64,000 nucleotides of DNA from Platynereis dumerilii (taxonomy: Eukaryota > Annelida > Polychaeta > Phyllodocida > Nereididae): contig JAPTHN010000013.1 in NCBI GenBank assembly GCA_026936325.1, forward strand, positions 14,523,415-14,587,414, given 5' to 3'. The translations under genes and the position numbers were made by a program. Below are positions 1-11,289 of this stretch, piece by piece. Numbering within the stretch: the stretch's first letter is position 1; each line of letters starts with the position of its first letter. The notes beneath the pieces were generated by a model that saw nothing but the letters and a program-made list of their open reading frames with translations, was not told where the DNA came from and did not search any database.

Positions 1-1601
1 GCAAAGGACTGTTTACGAAATCATTTTGTTAACTCGTTTTTGAATGTTTTTCGAAAATTAACGGCAGTGGCAATATTCTGCAAGTGTCCCTTTGAAAGAA
101 TCCCAAAATATTTGCAAACAATAAGCAACATTTTGAAAAGGTCTGTCTGTGCGGTATATTCGTTCCTGTGCATACTTGGCATATATGACAAAATTCATTT
201 AAACAAGAAAGAAGAGACACTATTGACATTTTCACACAGAAAGACACTATTGGTCTTTCCCTGAGACTGTAATGTGAGGTGATGTTCATGAAACCCTGCC
301 CAATTTTCCACATTGCAATGAATATTTTCATGGCAGTACTAAAGTAATGTCTAGAGACATCATCATCAGATCATTACAGAAAACATCTCTCCATATATAT
401 ACATATAAGAACCATAGTTACAAATATGCATGGCATGTCAAGATTTGTCATCCAATCCTACAAGCAAGTCAAAGGTATTAGCCATAATAATCATTTCTAT
501 ACAAACCAATCTTCCTTCTTTATTATGCCATACATGATAAGGCAATTTATTTACAGCAGCCTAATGCATCGATATTATTGGCCCACCAACGGTATCAATG
601 TTGTTGTATCACGATAAAAGGGGTATGCGGAGATTATTGTGGCAACAACATGCACTTTCGGCCATCAGAAAAAGAAATTCTGTCCCGAATGCCCTGTCCT
701 AAAATACCTCTACTTTTCTCATACTATAGGTTTGTTTTATATGAATATAAATATAACGTATCAATATTCCTGAATTTGTATGAGCAGTGTATATTCAAAG
801 GATAAGCTGGAACGCTAAAATCTAAATTTTTGCAGTCTTCTACCCCAAAAAAAAAAAATCCATATATCATTGAGCAAGAGAATATATAAAGACTTCAGTG
901 TGTAAGTCACAATATATGTTAGAGCAAAGTTTTTCAACACCAAAGGTAAAATCATCATGCAATCATCATAAACATTCATGCAATTTCTGGAATCCGTGAA
1001 ATTTTGGATAGACCTGTCAAGGTCCTTGTCTTCAAGAGCATATTAATGGCTTTCAGACATAGGTCTTTCAAGTGAGATAACAGCTTCGGACACAAAACAC
1101 GTCCTTGTGTTAGCCCTTTGAACACCTAGTGTCTTTTAGAAAAGTATTGGCGTAATTTAGAAAATGTGATCTTTGATTTCCAGAAATTTTAAGCTAATGG
1201 CTAACAGGCTTGTCAATATCAAGGTTAGATTAAGACAGATTAGATTAGATTTTTAATGAGCTGACATAAATTGAATTAAAAATTAATGCTGCCGGAGAGC
1301 AAAGCAAGGAAAAATTTATTTCAATTATAAAAATTGAAGGACTCCAGGAAATCACACATTGTTTTGTCACTAGGCCAGATGAGTAGGAAATGGTGCACAT
1401 GTATTGAAACAATTCCTGCTGGCCCAATAATATTTCAACTTAAAAATAAAGACATTTCAATCTGTGGTTTGGTGTATTGAGAGACTGGCCAATGGCCATA
1501 GGCCTACCCCCCTCAGGCCTAAAAATATCATGAAATGTGGATAATACTGCAGATCACATCATACTACCTCCCCCCCCCTCACCCAGGCAATTTCCAGATA
1601 C
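1..1601. other. No recognisable gene; AT-rich spacer
   Basis: I see no protein family, RNA gene or clear terminal repeat here. Around 1226-1260 a short GATTA-type run followed by AT-rich sequence resembles the tail of an old minus-strand LINE, but nothing coding supports it. A C/T run at 1567-1583 is simple sequence next to the SINE. Confidence 0.5.
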
Positions 1602-1814
1602 GCTTGGGGGAGGGTCATTCTAGTGGTAGTGTGCTCGCCTGCCAATCGCTGGGTCCAGGGTTTGAATCCAGCTCTTTCCGTGTCACTTGGGCCTATGTTG
1701 AACGGCTATTTTAAATCATCCTTCACCTCATTGCAAGTACTCCTCTTGTCCTAATTAGCTTAACAAGTGCATAAATACAGGACGTAAAGCCCCAATCATC
1801 CATCCATCTATCTA
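1602..1814 (+). mobile_element. tRNA-derived SINE, copy 1
   Basis: The head is tRNA-like: an A-box-like stretch (TCTAGTGGTAGTGTG) about 20 bases in, and a B box (GGTTTGAATCC, 1659-1669). A ~100-base unrelated body follows, then a tail ending in ATCC repeats. The copy at 19710 matches through head, body and tail. Elements of this design are transcribed by RNA polymerase III and moved by a partner LINE. The ATCC tail differs from the ATT tail of the LINE at 13-14.9 kb, so its partner is probably another LINE. Confidence 0.85.
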
Positions 1815-2479
1815 GATATGCCCCTGCTTTCAGCAGAAGTTCATATTTAATAGTCGGATTTGAATAATCTGTCGTAAACCAGAAATCCAAAATTAAGTAA
1901 AACGTATTTGGAATAGTGTATTGTTACCTATTACACATTATTGTTGACACTGAGACTGAATGTGAACTCTTTTCTGGGACATCTATTCTGTGGGGAAAAT
2001 GTGAATATCAAAAACTTATGAAATCGTTTTTCCCTGTAGAATAACATGGCACAGAAAAACCTTTCATTCAGTCTCAGTGTCTACAATTATGAAATCATCT
2101 GTAACAACAAGACGGAAACAAAATGCTTTATCTTTTAGCAGAATAAGGATACAACTGAGGAGATGATTTATTTTCTGCATTGACATTTCTGAATGGCTAT
2201 AGCTGACTTATTTGAATTTTGAGATCTTCATGAAAGCATAATCAGAAAATTAAGCTAGAAATCTAGTCCAATTAGCAACATTAGATGAAATCAAAACCAG
2301 ATGCATTTAAATCCCACTCAAAATGCAAAATTGCAGAAATGAACATTATTAGATTAATTTAGCTCATGAAAACAATTTTCATTGGTAAGTTTATTTCCAG
2401 AAATTTACATCCAATGATTTCATCTAAAGATGTGAAAAGGATAGGTACACCCCTCCAGACAGACTTTAGAAGTGAGGCT
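1815..2479. other. Spacer, nothing recognised
   Basis: AT-rich unique-looking sequence. No coding frame, inverted repeat or RNA gene that I can support. Confidence 0.5.
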
Positions 2480-2738
2480 TAGATGATGGGACTTTAGATG
2501 AGACTTTATTTCCCCCACAGCAGTGCCTACATGGGTCTTTACTTCCCCACAGCAGTGCCTACATGGGACTTTATTCCCCCACAGTGGCAGTGCCTAGATG
2601 GGACTTTATTGCCCAACATCAGTGCCTAGATAGGGACTTTATTTCCCCACACCAGTGCCTAGATAGGACTTTACTTTTCCATAGCACAGCAATGCCTGGA
2701 TGGGGCTTTATTTCCCCCTCATCGGTTCCGGGAGGAAA
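2480..2738 (+). repeat. Minisatellite, about 36-40 bp unit, ~7 copies
   Basis: Repeated phrase AGTGCCTAGATGGGACTTTA followed by TTTCCCCACAGC, with units of about 36-40 bp varying by small indels. The open frame across it comes from the repeat. Confidence 0.85.
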
Positions 2739-3349
2739 CAAGGGAAACATAGAATGGGTCCGCCCAATTCATTATAATACATTTTTTTATTGGCATCTAT
2801 AAATATGACAATTGATGCATATGTCATTGTATATCCTAGATTTTGTAGGTTTGGCTTAGCATTACTGTTGGCCTATTCAATCATATACATATTCTGTGAT
2901 TGGCCTGTTTGTTGAGAGACTGCCTGATATCAGTCTTTTAACAAGATGGCCAATCAGAGATTTGCATGATAACAAGCAAAATGTAGATTGCCAGTTGCAG
3001 GCCAGCATAGAAATCCCTCAGAATGCTAATTTGTCTTTATCCTCCATTTAGCTAGTCTCAAGGTTTCAAAGCATAAGTGATTCTCTCACCTGTGTATTTC
3101 CCCTGATTAGGATTTTTTTCCCTGACTAGGATAGAAATGACACCTGGGCAATTGGGCATGGACCTCACATATAGAAAACTGTCCTACAGCAAAAAGATAT
3201 TTGTTGGAACTAGCCTTGTGCACCAAACCAAAAAGATGGGCTTTAGATTCTTTATCATGCTGGACTATAATAATATGTTGAAAGTAGTATGGCATGACTC
3301 AGTCATGATTCCACCACCTTTCCATTAGATTTTTAAGCATCAGCTACAA
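2739..3349. other. Spacer, nothing recognised
   Basis: No gene or repeat end identified. Short frames on both strands at 3107-3328 overlap one another and match no family I know. Confidence 0.45.
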
Positions 3350-4035
3350 CAGTAGCTGATCGCTTCTTGCAATCGTCGTTTTCGTCGCAGGCAGGCTGTT
3401 ACCACACAACGTCCACGATTTCTCTATTAATCTGACGAGTGAACCAACCAAATTCCTCCCGGACCTTTATTAGCACCTAACCATGAGACAGTGTTATATT
3501 CCGGACATACGAGTGCCTATATCTTCTGATTCAAGCCATTTTATTTCACTCCCCATCGCGCACAACCTTCTTCGTCCGCCATTTTTTCTCAACTGGATGT
3601 CGGCTAACTTCGGCGCCTGACGAAAACACCCGAAGTATCAAATGCACTTTTTTGCGGTTGTGATTTGCCGATTTTAAATATTTCCTCATTATCAAAGTAA
3701 CTTTATACACTACTACAAGCCATTCACACCCTTGTTTTCATATTTTGCAATAATTTATTAAAAAATAAAATTAAAAATTTATCAGCCAATCAGGTCACGG
3801 CATTTCTCTGGGATTCCAATATGGAGGACAAGAGAAACAACAATTCATTTTTCCTGACGAATTTCATCTACACTGATCATATACGGCCTTACACATGACT
3901 GTCAGGTATTTAAACTGATCAAGTTAGGCGTTATTGTCATTTTACTATAGAAAAAACGTTTTCAAAGCAACCTTGTGTGTTCTCTGCCTTGATTTGTCAT
4001 TGTTCTGTAATATCGCTCAGGCGTAGATCGCGAAA
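3350..4035. promoter_or_regulatory. Candidate CpG-bearing, possibly bidirectional promoter
   Basis: This stretch has visibly more CpG than its surroundings (for example TCGTCGTTTTCGTCGCAGG near 3376 and CCATCGCGC near 3553). It has a good NF-Y CCAAT box (AGCCAATCAG, about 3783) and YY1-like sites: CCGCCATTTTTT near 3578, read on the minus strand as AAAAAATGGCGG, and CCAATATGGAGG near 3815. YY1 sites overlapping an ATG are common at animal housekeeping promoters. Calling this a promoter is inference; the possible first exon at 4036 fits it. Confidence 0.35.
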
Positions 4036-4162
4036 ATGCACTGTAGCGGTCACGGTAAAAAGTGCGTAAATCATCTGGAAACTCAATCAATGCGGTCAAA
4101 TGACCACAGTGATACAGCTGTTAGGTCTACAGAAATGACAGACCCCATTTTCGAAAGCTCAG
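4036..4162 (+). CDS. Possible first coding exon, unknown product
   Basis: An ATG follows the promoter-like block and opens a frame of 42 codons beginning MHCSGHGKKCVNHL. The frame then meets a plausible splice donor (CTCAG|GTGAAT at 4162/4163). Beyond the donor the reading turns low-complexity (a run of CTTCTT codons), as expected inside an intron. The peptide is polar, with Cys and His near the start; I recognise no domain. No following exon could be assigned in this window. It could be a chance frame; the main support is position and donor quality. Confidence 0.3.
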
Positions 4163-4736
4163 GTGAATATCTGTTTTCTGGGGACCATTTAGTTGTTGTT
4201 TTCCTTCTTCTTCTTCTTGTTTACAACACCAGAGAAGACCCACTTGGGCACAAGCATTTAGGTCCTTCACTTCTCCAGCCTATGTCAATATGCTTAGCAG
4301 ATTTGGTGACAGTGCATAAAATTGAAATTCATGAGTATCCTGCCACAGTGGATAGTGATACTCCTCTATCATTTTATTTAACAAATTAACATATATATCA
4401 GATCATTTACATTTTAAGCAATGTTTATTTCTACAGCTGATGCTTTACATGCTTTGCATGGTATTTTTATATTTGTTAATCATTTATATTGGCGTACCGA
4501 TTTTGCCAGATTTTCGCCCAATACACATCAATTGACATAACAATTTTAATGATATAAGTGACAAATACTTTGTTTTTTTTACTTGGAGGGGAAGATATAC
4601 AAACAAGTGTTGTGTCGCTTTTTCGTCAGTTAGTTCGTGCCCTCATAGGCCTCAAATGAACGGAAATATGATTTTACACTATTTTCATTATTCAGATATA
4701 GGCGTTACAAAGCAAAATATAGCAAAACTTCAACCT
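4163..4736. other. Spacer, possibly intron
   Basis: Nothing recognisable. If the exon at 4036 is real, this is the start of its first intron. Confidence 0.35.
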
Positions 4737-4960
4737 TGATGAGCCACCTCTAAATATTAATCAATTTGGCTGAACTTTTGCACACTTCTTCCACATGTTC
4801 AAAGGAAAAAAGTTAGGGGGTACCATCACCAAATTTGACACTTTTGTTATTTTCCAAAGGATGTTTGACCACCCTAACAATGGCCTCGTAAATCTTGGTC
4901 AGTATATCAATGACTGCCAAACTTTGCACAACCAGACGGATAACCATGTTTATGATATCC
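4737..4960 (+). mobile_element. Fragment related to the hAT-like element at 22.9-25.2 kb
   Basis: The phrase CACCTCTAAATATTAA, then TTTGGCTGAA, then GACCACCCTA in the same order and spacing, matches the interior of the larger element around 24537-24675. Neither end of the element is seen here, so this is a partial copy. Confidence 0.6.
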
Positions 4961-5070
4961 GCTAAAAGAAGTTCGATTTCATTTGATTACTATTTCCCAA
5001 TGATTTAGTAAAGGTGTTTTGAGCAAAAGATCTCCAGTTGCCTCTCTTTGGACCCTGACATATACCTACA

Positions 5071-5237
5071 CACTCTTAACACATAGTGTTGGAACCTTTA
5101 AGGGTTCTATAAGCTGGCACAGATAAGGAACCCTATAAGGTTCATTATTCAGCAAGGAGAAACAACATATAGAACCTTTTTTCGGCTGTGGGTTCTTTAT
5201 ATAATTATATACCATTAAGACCCTTTGTGTTTAGAGC
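5071..5237 (+). mobile_element. Short MITE-like repeat (GGAACC family), copy 1
   Basis: Begins CACTCTTAACACA and ends with a reversed relative (CTTTGTGTTTAGAGCG), so it has weak terminal inverted repeats. Its interior is built from GGAACCTTTAAGGGTTCT-like segments in both directions. Related copies lie at about 6075 and 9981. It has no coding capacity; superfamily not assigned. Confidence 0.65.
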
Positions 5238-5922
5238 GCAGCTGTTGAAGTCACATGGGAAACAATCCTCATACAAAGACAATGTCGAACATGTGGCTCC
5301 TCCATTAATTGACGAACTTCGATAAAATCGACTAATTAATTTAGTAAATTGATTTACTATTAAAATATTTAACTATTAACATATTTGACAATGTTACGCA
5401 AAGCAGAGGAGCACTTTTCAGAGGCTTATATGATCTGCCTTTTCTGTTAATATCTATACAATTTTCTTGCAGTTTCTAGCCAGATATAACTTATTTTGCA
5501 GTCAGACATAAAGGAATAATTATGACCAATGACTAAGCAATTTAGTCAAGAAGGTTTTTATTGTTTGCAATAATTACCAATTTCCTCACCAGTTGTTTTC
5601 CACAATACAATGACCCTTGTTATTAAGTTCAATATACTGAGTATATTCAGGTGTGTCTGCCCTAATTGGGTATTTGATATAAGAAGACACTATTTATGAG
5701 ATAATTAAAATGTAGGTCCTTTGTTTTTTCCCTGCTTGTACCAAAACTGCTCACCAAAATAATCTTTCTTTGTCTGCAATCTATCAATTTATTACATCCA
5801 AACAATTACAACTATGTTAAGTTGTTTACGGACATCACACTGAAAAAAACATTTGTTTAGAATGGACAAAAAGAACGTTTAACTTAGCCGATGTCCTAAA
5901 TAGTATCTGTATTAGATAAAGC
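5238..5922. other. Spacer with one half of a ~110-bp direct duplication
   Basis: About 5400-5515 is repeated in the same orientation at about 6460-6577; the best-kept part reads CTAGCCAGATATAACTTATT in both. Otherwise no feature seen. Confidence 0.5.
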
Positions 5923-6073
5923 GGCTCAAGCTAAGAATCCAACAAGCAGTGACCTCCCCCAACTGAATAAATGGCAGGATTGGTTGAAAAGGTGTGAACA
6001 ACTGTGAATAAGCCAATCCTGGGGCTCATTCAGTCCAGGGAGGTCACTAATAGTTGGATACTTAACTTGAGCC
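5923..6073. mobile_element. 151-bp foldback (hairpin) element
   Basis: The two halves are imperfect reverse complements from end to end: GGCTCAAGCTAAGAATCCAA at the left pairs with TTGGATACTTAACTTGAGCC at the right, and GTGACCTCCC pairs with GGGAGGTCAC inside. The loop is about 20 bases near 5990. No coding content. This is MITE-like or a hairpin relic. Confidence 0.7.
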
Positions 6074-6275
6074 CAAAAACAACATTTAGATAATCCAGCG
6101 GCACTGAACTTCCACTGGAACCCCTTTCTCTCAAGTTGAGTGCATCTATAGGGGTTCAATCATAGGGCCTTCCCACCAAGTATTGAACCTTTTCAATTCA
6201 GTTGAACCCTTTAAAAAAATTAGAACCTGTGGGTTCTTTATATACCATCAAGAACCTCTTGCATTGGGAGTGTCT
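6074..6275 (+). mobile_element. GGAACC-family MITE-like repeat, copy 2 (partial)
   Basis: Matches 10110-10277 closely: GATAATCCAGC, then TGGAACCCCTTTCTCTCAAG, then TTGAACCTTTTCAATTCA, ending in a TTCTTTATATACCATCAAGAA segment. Its left part is missing or replaced by the adjacent foldback. Confidence 0.6.
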
Positions 6276-7002
6276 CTGTCTGTAAATATGCGATATATTT
6301 ATCAATCTACAACCATTTCAATGTATTCATCTATCCATATTTACATCTATCTATATCCATCTTGTCATCTATCTGTCATATGTGCTCCACAAAGTAAAAT
6401 AGCAGCCAGATTTTCTAACTTCCAATCTCTTTAGTTTTGGAGAAAATGCTTTCTTCTGCACTGCAATGCACAGCAGGAGAGCACATTTCTGAGGGCCAGG
6501 CTCAGATGGATTTGTCATCTAGACAATTTTCTTGCAATCTCTAGCCAGATATAACTTATTTTGCAGTCAGACATAAAGACATTTTGCTATCTTTGAGAAG
6601 TAGATTATATAGAAATAAGTGTAAAATTTCTTTAGATATTCCTGAAAGAAAATGTGGAGTGAAACAACTTCAAATGAGCACATATCACTGCATATGCGTC
6701 AAAGTACTAGAGTCAAATTACAGTACCTTGTGGTAACATAATTCAAACAAATTGTATAAGGTCATGTCTTATCTTTGAGATTGATTTTTTTAGCTACATG
6801 TAAAAGAACAATCCCTTTGATAAATTATATTCAAAATGTTGTGCACCATATCATTTTTATGTCAGTTGTTGGCACATCAAAAATGTAGAAACTAAGATTA
6901 AGAAGAAATATTCGGCAAAGGAATTGTTTGTACAACTTTAATTTTTTTCTTGGTTTGCAAAGATGTTTACTACGTATTCAGAATTGGGCTTAGAAGGCAA
7001 TG
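6276..7002. other. Spacer with second half of the ~110-bp duplication
   Basis: 6460-6577 duplicates 5400-5515. The rest shows nothing I can name. Confidence 0.45.
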
Positions 7003-7004
7003 TG

Positions 7005-7057
<53 letters not shown>

Positions 7058-7078
7058 GTCTATCTATCTATCTATCTG

Positions 7079-7123
<45 letters not shown>

Positions 7124-7132
7124 ATACCTATC

Positions 7133-7163
<31 letters not shown>

Positions 7164-7183
7164 CTATTTATCTATCTACTATC
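7003..7183. repeat. TATC tetranucleotide microsatellite
   Basis: About 45 TATC units with a few CTGTC, TATATACC and TATTTATC interruptions. Long Tyr-Leu-Ser-Ile frames here are translated microsatellite. Confidence 0.97.
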
Positions 7184-7528
7184 AGATTCAGATCTTTTGA
7201 TTGTAGTTCATATTTTTAAAGAATTATATATTATATCAATATTTATTTTTTTTAAAGTAACAGGACCTCCTCCAAGGTAATATTATGCCACTGTCGAGGA
7301 GCCCCTGTTGACTTCATATGCAATACATTGGTACAGAGGCTGGTAACTTCAGATCTTTCTTAAGAAAGATAAAATAAATCCTTCAAAACAACATAAATAT
7401 TTACGGTCGACCGACAAAACAAGGAGACCATCCCAATTTACATATTGTTTAGAGAAGCTGTGAACAGTTAACCACAACCATAACAATGTTTCATTCATGA
7501 ATTGTACTAGGTCCCTGCGTTAGGGGAA

Positions 7529-8436
7529 AGTAGGGTATTATGGGCAGTAGTTTAATATGAGCACCCTTTGCCATATGAAAACTAATGCTGGTAGGTGCTG
7601 ACCTCTGTTGGAATTCGTAAGTCTTTTAAACCTGATCATCTTCTCAGCAGACAGTATCTTGATTGCTGCCATGATATTCAAGGTATTGTCACTGGAACAT
7701 TTGGTTGTAATTTCTTTCGTCGTTTTTGCTTCGGGAAATTGCCTCTAGTATGTTGTTGACTGTAGAAGATGCCTCGAAGTGATGTAAATTTGGGTTAGAG
7801 ATACTCTTCCCTTGACTATGAAGTGTGGAAAGTGGCTGCCCATAATATCAGATATTTGTGATGCATCGAAATACAGCATGATGTGTCGTAGGTTAATATG
7901 AGCACATTGTTTGTCTGATTTTATGGGCATATGGTTGCTCCTGTATTTATTATGCAAAATGTTTGTCTGCTAATATGGGCATGTCCAGCAGGGGTGCTCA
8001 CTGCTCATATTATCCTACCGAATACTTAGTTTTCAACTTCTTGTACTGACCCTCTCGTTGAGCACGGCCTGCAGTGCCTAATATGTAGATAATGGTATCC
8101 CACAAAATTTGAAAAATTCTAAAGATGTTTTTATGGACTCCTTGTGTGCTATTGTCTATTACAATATAAGCTGTCATCTTCAAAAATAGCAGTTATCCGA
8201 GTGCTCATATTATACCTCTTAGGTGCCCATAAAATGCTCCATCAGTTTAATATGGGCAATTTTAATTTTTTTTTCATAGTGATATTACTCAAAAACAAAT
8301 TGACCAAATGTCCTAAAATTACCTTCACGTTTTAGCCATATTCCAACTCTGTCTCACAAAGCTGGAATACTGTACTTTTCACATTTATGCTGATGGCTAG
8401 AGCCACGAGACAAAAGTATGCTCATATTACCCAACT
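7529..8436. mobile_element. Candidate DNA element with repeated TAATATGRGC motifs
   Basis: The ends are reverse-complement relatives: AGTAGGGTATTATGGGCAG at the left and, read inward from the right, AGTTGGGTAATATGAGC. Inside, TAATATG(A/G)GC occurs forward at 7553, 7894, 7971 and 8248, and reversed at 8003, 8203 and 8420. Motif arrays near the ends are known in hAT and other DNA transposons as transposase-binding sites. A shorter inner pair (7529 with about 8018) is also possible. No transposase frame and no clear target duplication. Confidence 0.5.
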
Positions 8437-8610
8437 CTCTCCCTATAAGACCGGCCCTTCTGCGGTCATGAAGCGGTCTCTCATGGGGGTGCGGTCTCTC
8501 GTCAGGATGCAAAATGCACTAAAAATACTACTTAGTGCGGGAGGAAGGTGGTCACATAAGGCAAGGCAGTCTAACAACAGGGGGTCTTACAACGCAGGGA
8601 CCACTGTAGT
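8437..8610. repeat. Possible small inverted-repeat element
   Basis: Contains CTCCCTATAAGACC at the left and GGTCTTACAACGCAGGGACC at the right as weak reverse complements, with GGTCTCTC repeats between. No target duplication seen. It could equally be a fragment. Confidence 0.3.
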
Positions 8611-9428
8611 GTTACTTTCCGAAATTGATTTTTAAATCTCTGGCCGTTTTCTTTACATGTAGTTAAATTCAACTTAGATATGCTCCACTCAATCTCTGAA
8701 GCCAATGGCCACTCCCAATTACGGAACCTATTTATCTATCTGTCTCCATCTATAGCTATCTATCTTTCTGTTCAGCTGCAAGTCTGCCTATCTGTCTTGA
8801 TAATGATAATGGCATCCATAGCCATTAGCCTTGGGGTTAGTCCATGGAACTAACTGCATGTTTTGACTACTGCTTGGTAAATTGTCCTGCTATAGTGGGC
8901 ACTGTTGCCATTTATGGAGTAGTTAAGTCAATGCATTTTTCTGCAATTGTTGCTCTTCAGGGTTTTAGGGCATGCTATACTAATGTACACAATAACATAT
9001 ATATTGTGCACTTTCGTTTCTTATTCATGTGTTTATTTAACAAAAATATCAATACACTGTTTTTGATTAGCATACAAAATTCCCAATCCCAGATTCAAAT
9101 GACATAAATTAGCAAATCTGCAGTGATAAAGAAGTAATCTCACAGTAGGCTATATTTTGCAACAGTTAAAATTGAAAGATACAGTTAAACAATTTTTAGA
9201 CACCTCCAATTAGGAAGTGTCTATTATACAAAAATGTCATTGCAGGGGTGGCGGAAGGAAACTAGGGTGGCAGAGGCAGTCAGACGAGAGAAAGGGGTTC
9301 AAAATCGAATTTCTTTGACATTAAGGCATAATAATATAACCTCAAAAATTGCTCATTAGTCATAAAGAATAACATGGCTTGAATAGGGATATGACCTCAT
9401 AAGGAACATGTCTGCGCAATTCTGTAAG
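8611..9428. other. Spacer, minor degenerate TATC sequence
   Basis: Degenerate TATC/TGTC microsatellite at about 8730-8800. Otherwise no gene or repeat end recognised. Confidence 0.45.
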
Positions 9429-9770
9429 CCCGGGGAGGGTACTCACTCTATAAGGGTGTATATAGAGGCGCCGCTGGATGGTAATGGTTTTTTGACCTTC
9501 TTGAATTAAAATGGTTTTGGTTTTTTGACAATTCAGCTTAATTTGGTTCTGGTTTTCGCAACCCCAACATGTTTGGTACCGTTAGAATCGGCTTCAAAAG
9601 AGGATTAAAATGGTTTAAAAACCATGAAGATTAAATTGGTTTGCAAAATATTTTAGTGAAGGATTAAAATGGTTTGTGGTTTTGGCGCAGTTTCCGGATT
9701 AAAATGGTTCCGGTTTTCAAAATTGCCGTGGCGCATCCGTATGCAAAAGTCCGTGAAGTACCCCCCCGGG
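9429..9770. mobile_element. 342-bp hAT-like MITE with perfect 8-bp target duplication
   Basis: The left end CCCGGGGAGGGTACTCAC and the right end read inward, CCCGGGGGGGTACTTCAC, form a terminal inverted repeat. TCTGTAAG lies immediately outside both ends (9421-9428 and 9771-9778). The interior repeats GGATTAAAATGGTTT several times. No coding frame, so non-autonomous. An 8-bp duplication is the mark of hAT-type integration. Confidence 0.85.
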
Positions 9771-9980
9771 TCTGTAAGTAATGTCACTTCCCGGCTGTTA
9801 GACATGCTATTTGTGTCTCTCCCATTCTATCATGTCGATTAGATAAGATAGCATAAGATATTATTTTATTGTATCATAAACATATGTACATGATGAAACT
9901 CAGCTTGGCATAAATAGTCGTGATTACCCTAAGTAGTGACAAGCTATAACCAAAAACGGAAGCACGTACATGAACCATAC

Positions 9981-10277
9981 TCTCTTAACACAAAATTTTT
10001 ATATGGAACCCTTAAGGATTCTATAAGCTGGTATAGATAAGGAACCCTAAAGGCTCATTATTAAACGGTTAAAAAGGGTTCAACAGCAAAGAAAAGCAAC
10101 GCTTGGATAATCCAGCTGCACTGAACTCCCGCAATGGAACCCCTTTCTCTCAAGTTGGGAGCATAGGGTCCTATCATAGGGCCTTCCCACAAAATATTGA
10201 ACCTTTTCAATTCAATTGAACCTTTAAAAAATTTAGAACCTTTTTCGGCTGCGGGTTCTTTATATATACCATCAAGA
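9981..10277 (+). mobile_element. GGAACC-family MITE-like repeat, copy 3 (longest)
   Basis: Begins CTCTTAACACA like copy 1 and ends like copy 2, so it joins the two partial copies and defines the family length at about 300 bp. Contains GGAACCC, TTCTATAAGCTGG and TTGAACCTTTTCAATTCA. Non-coding. Confidence 0.65.
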
Positions 10278-10500
10278 AAGTAAAAAAAAAAGTAAAGTAA
10301 AATTTTATTTAAAGTCGGTGATGACAGTAAAAACAAATAACATAAGCTATTAAGCTTTTGACCGACAGTTAATATAACAAAACAAGATGAAAAAATGAAG
10401 TGTATATACAAATGATATATGAATTGAGCTATGTACAGATTTCCTTGGCTAAAAACCTTTAGCATTAAAAGTGTATGTAACAGCACCAGATGCAACTTAC
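10278..10500 (-). mobile_element. Possible LINE 3' tail fragment
   Basis: Read on the minus strand, it runs ACCGACTTTAAATAAAATTT and then an ACTTT/poly-T stretch, like the end of a retroposed transcript with a polyadenylation-type signal. No reverse-transcriptase frame is attached. Low confidence. Confidence 0.3.
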
Positions 10501-11285
10501 CTTCAAATGTAATAACTACTATTTTGACAATTAGAATGCCTATATATATATATACTGCTGAAAATCTATGAAGGAAAGCCTAGATGAAAGAAGATCAGAT
10601 TCTTATACCTGCTTTGGTGATTAGCCTACCTGCAAGTAGTGGAAATCTCAAAAAAGAGGTTCTTACTGAATAAGAAGTTATAAGCATTTCCAGGCCCTTT
10701 TTAAAAGGTGTTAAAAGGCTTCAGAAAGTTATATTGTAAAACTATATAGGCGTTATAATTGAATATGATAGTAACTACTTAAGCATTCTAAAATCTTCTT
10801 TTGTGTGATAATGCAAAATATATATATATATTTTTAAATCTTTTAAAAACTACTGTAACAATCTTGTTATTTTTTTGTTTTTTAGTTGTTTGTTTTTATA
10901 GAAGGTTAAATAAAAAGATGTCCTTTGGTTTGGTTCAAACAAATGAAAAAATTAAATGAAACACTGCTTGGTTTTAGAAAACAAAATCAAATCAAAATAC
11001 CAGAAACCTAGGTTTGGTAAAAATATATATTATATAATATTATAGTACAATTTCTTTTTAATTCTCACTTCTTTTTTTTCACAATATATTAGAATATGTA
11101 AATAAGATACTATGGATTGGTGAAGAAGTATGTATGAATGGGACCCGTTGTTTGGTTTCGGAAAACAAGAGACCAGCAAAGTATCACAAAGGAATAATAA
11201 AATAAAATCCTTGATATATGAATAAATTATCATCTTACCTTTTTAAAGTGATATCCTAATTGCACTTTTGGACATCCACGTCTTC
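10501..11285. other. AT-rich spacer
   Basis: TATATA runs and A/T-rich sequence. No coding frame with recognisable residues and no repeat end found. Confidence 0.45.
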
Positions 11286-11289
11286 TGTG

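Noticed and set aside
1602-1814. tRNA gene
   Set aside because: A- and B-box-like elements are present, but the head is followed by a SINE body and ATCC tail, and the same unit recurs at 19.7 kb.
2563-2802. 79-codon frame with repeated WDFIAQHQCLDR-like peptide
   Set aside because: Read-through of the 36-40-bp minisatellite.
6950-7280. Three overlapping Tyr-Leu-Ser-Ile-rich frames
   Set aside because: Translation of the TATC microsatellite.
10061-10495. 144-codon minus-strand frame
   Set aside because: Runs across a MITE-like repeat and a LINE-tail-like stretch; no domain, and AT-rich hydrophobic composition.
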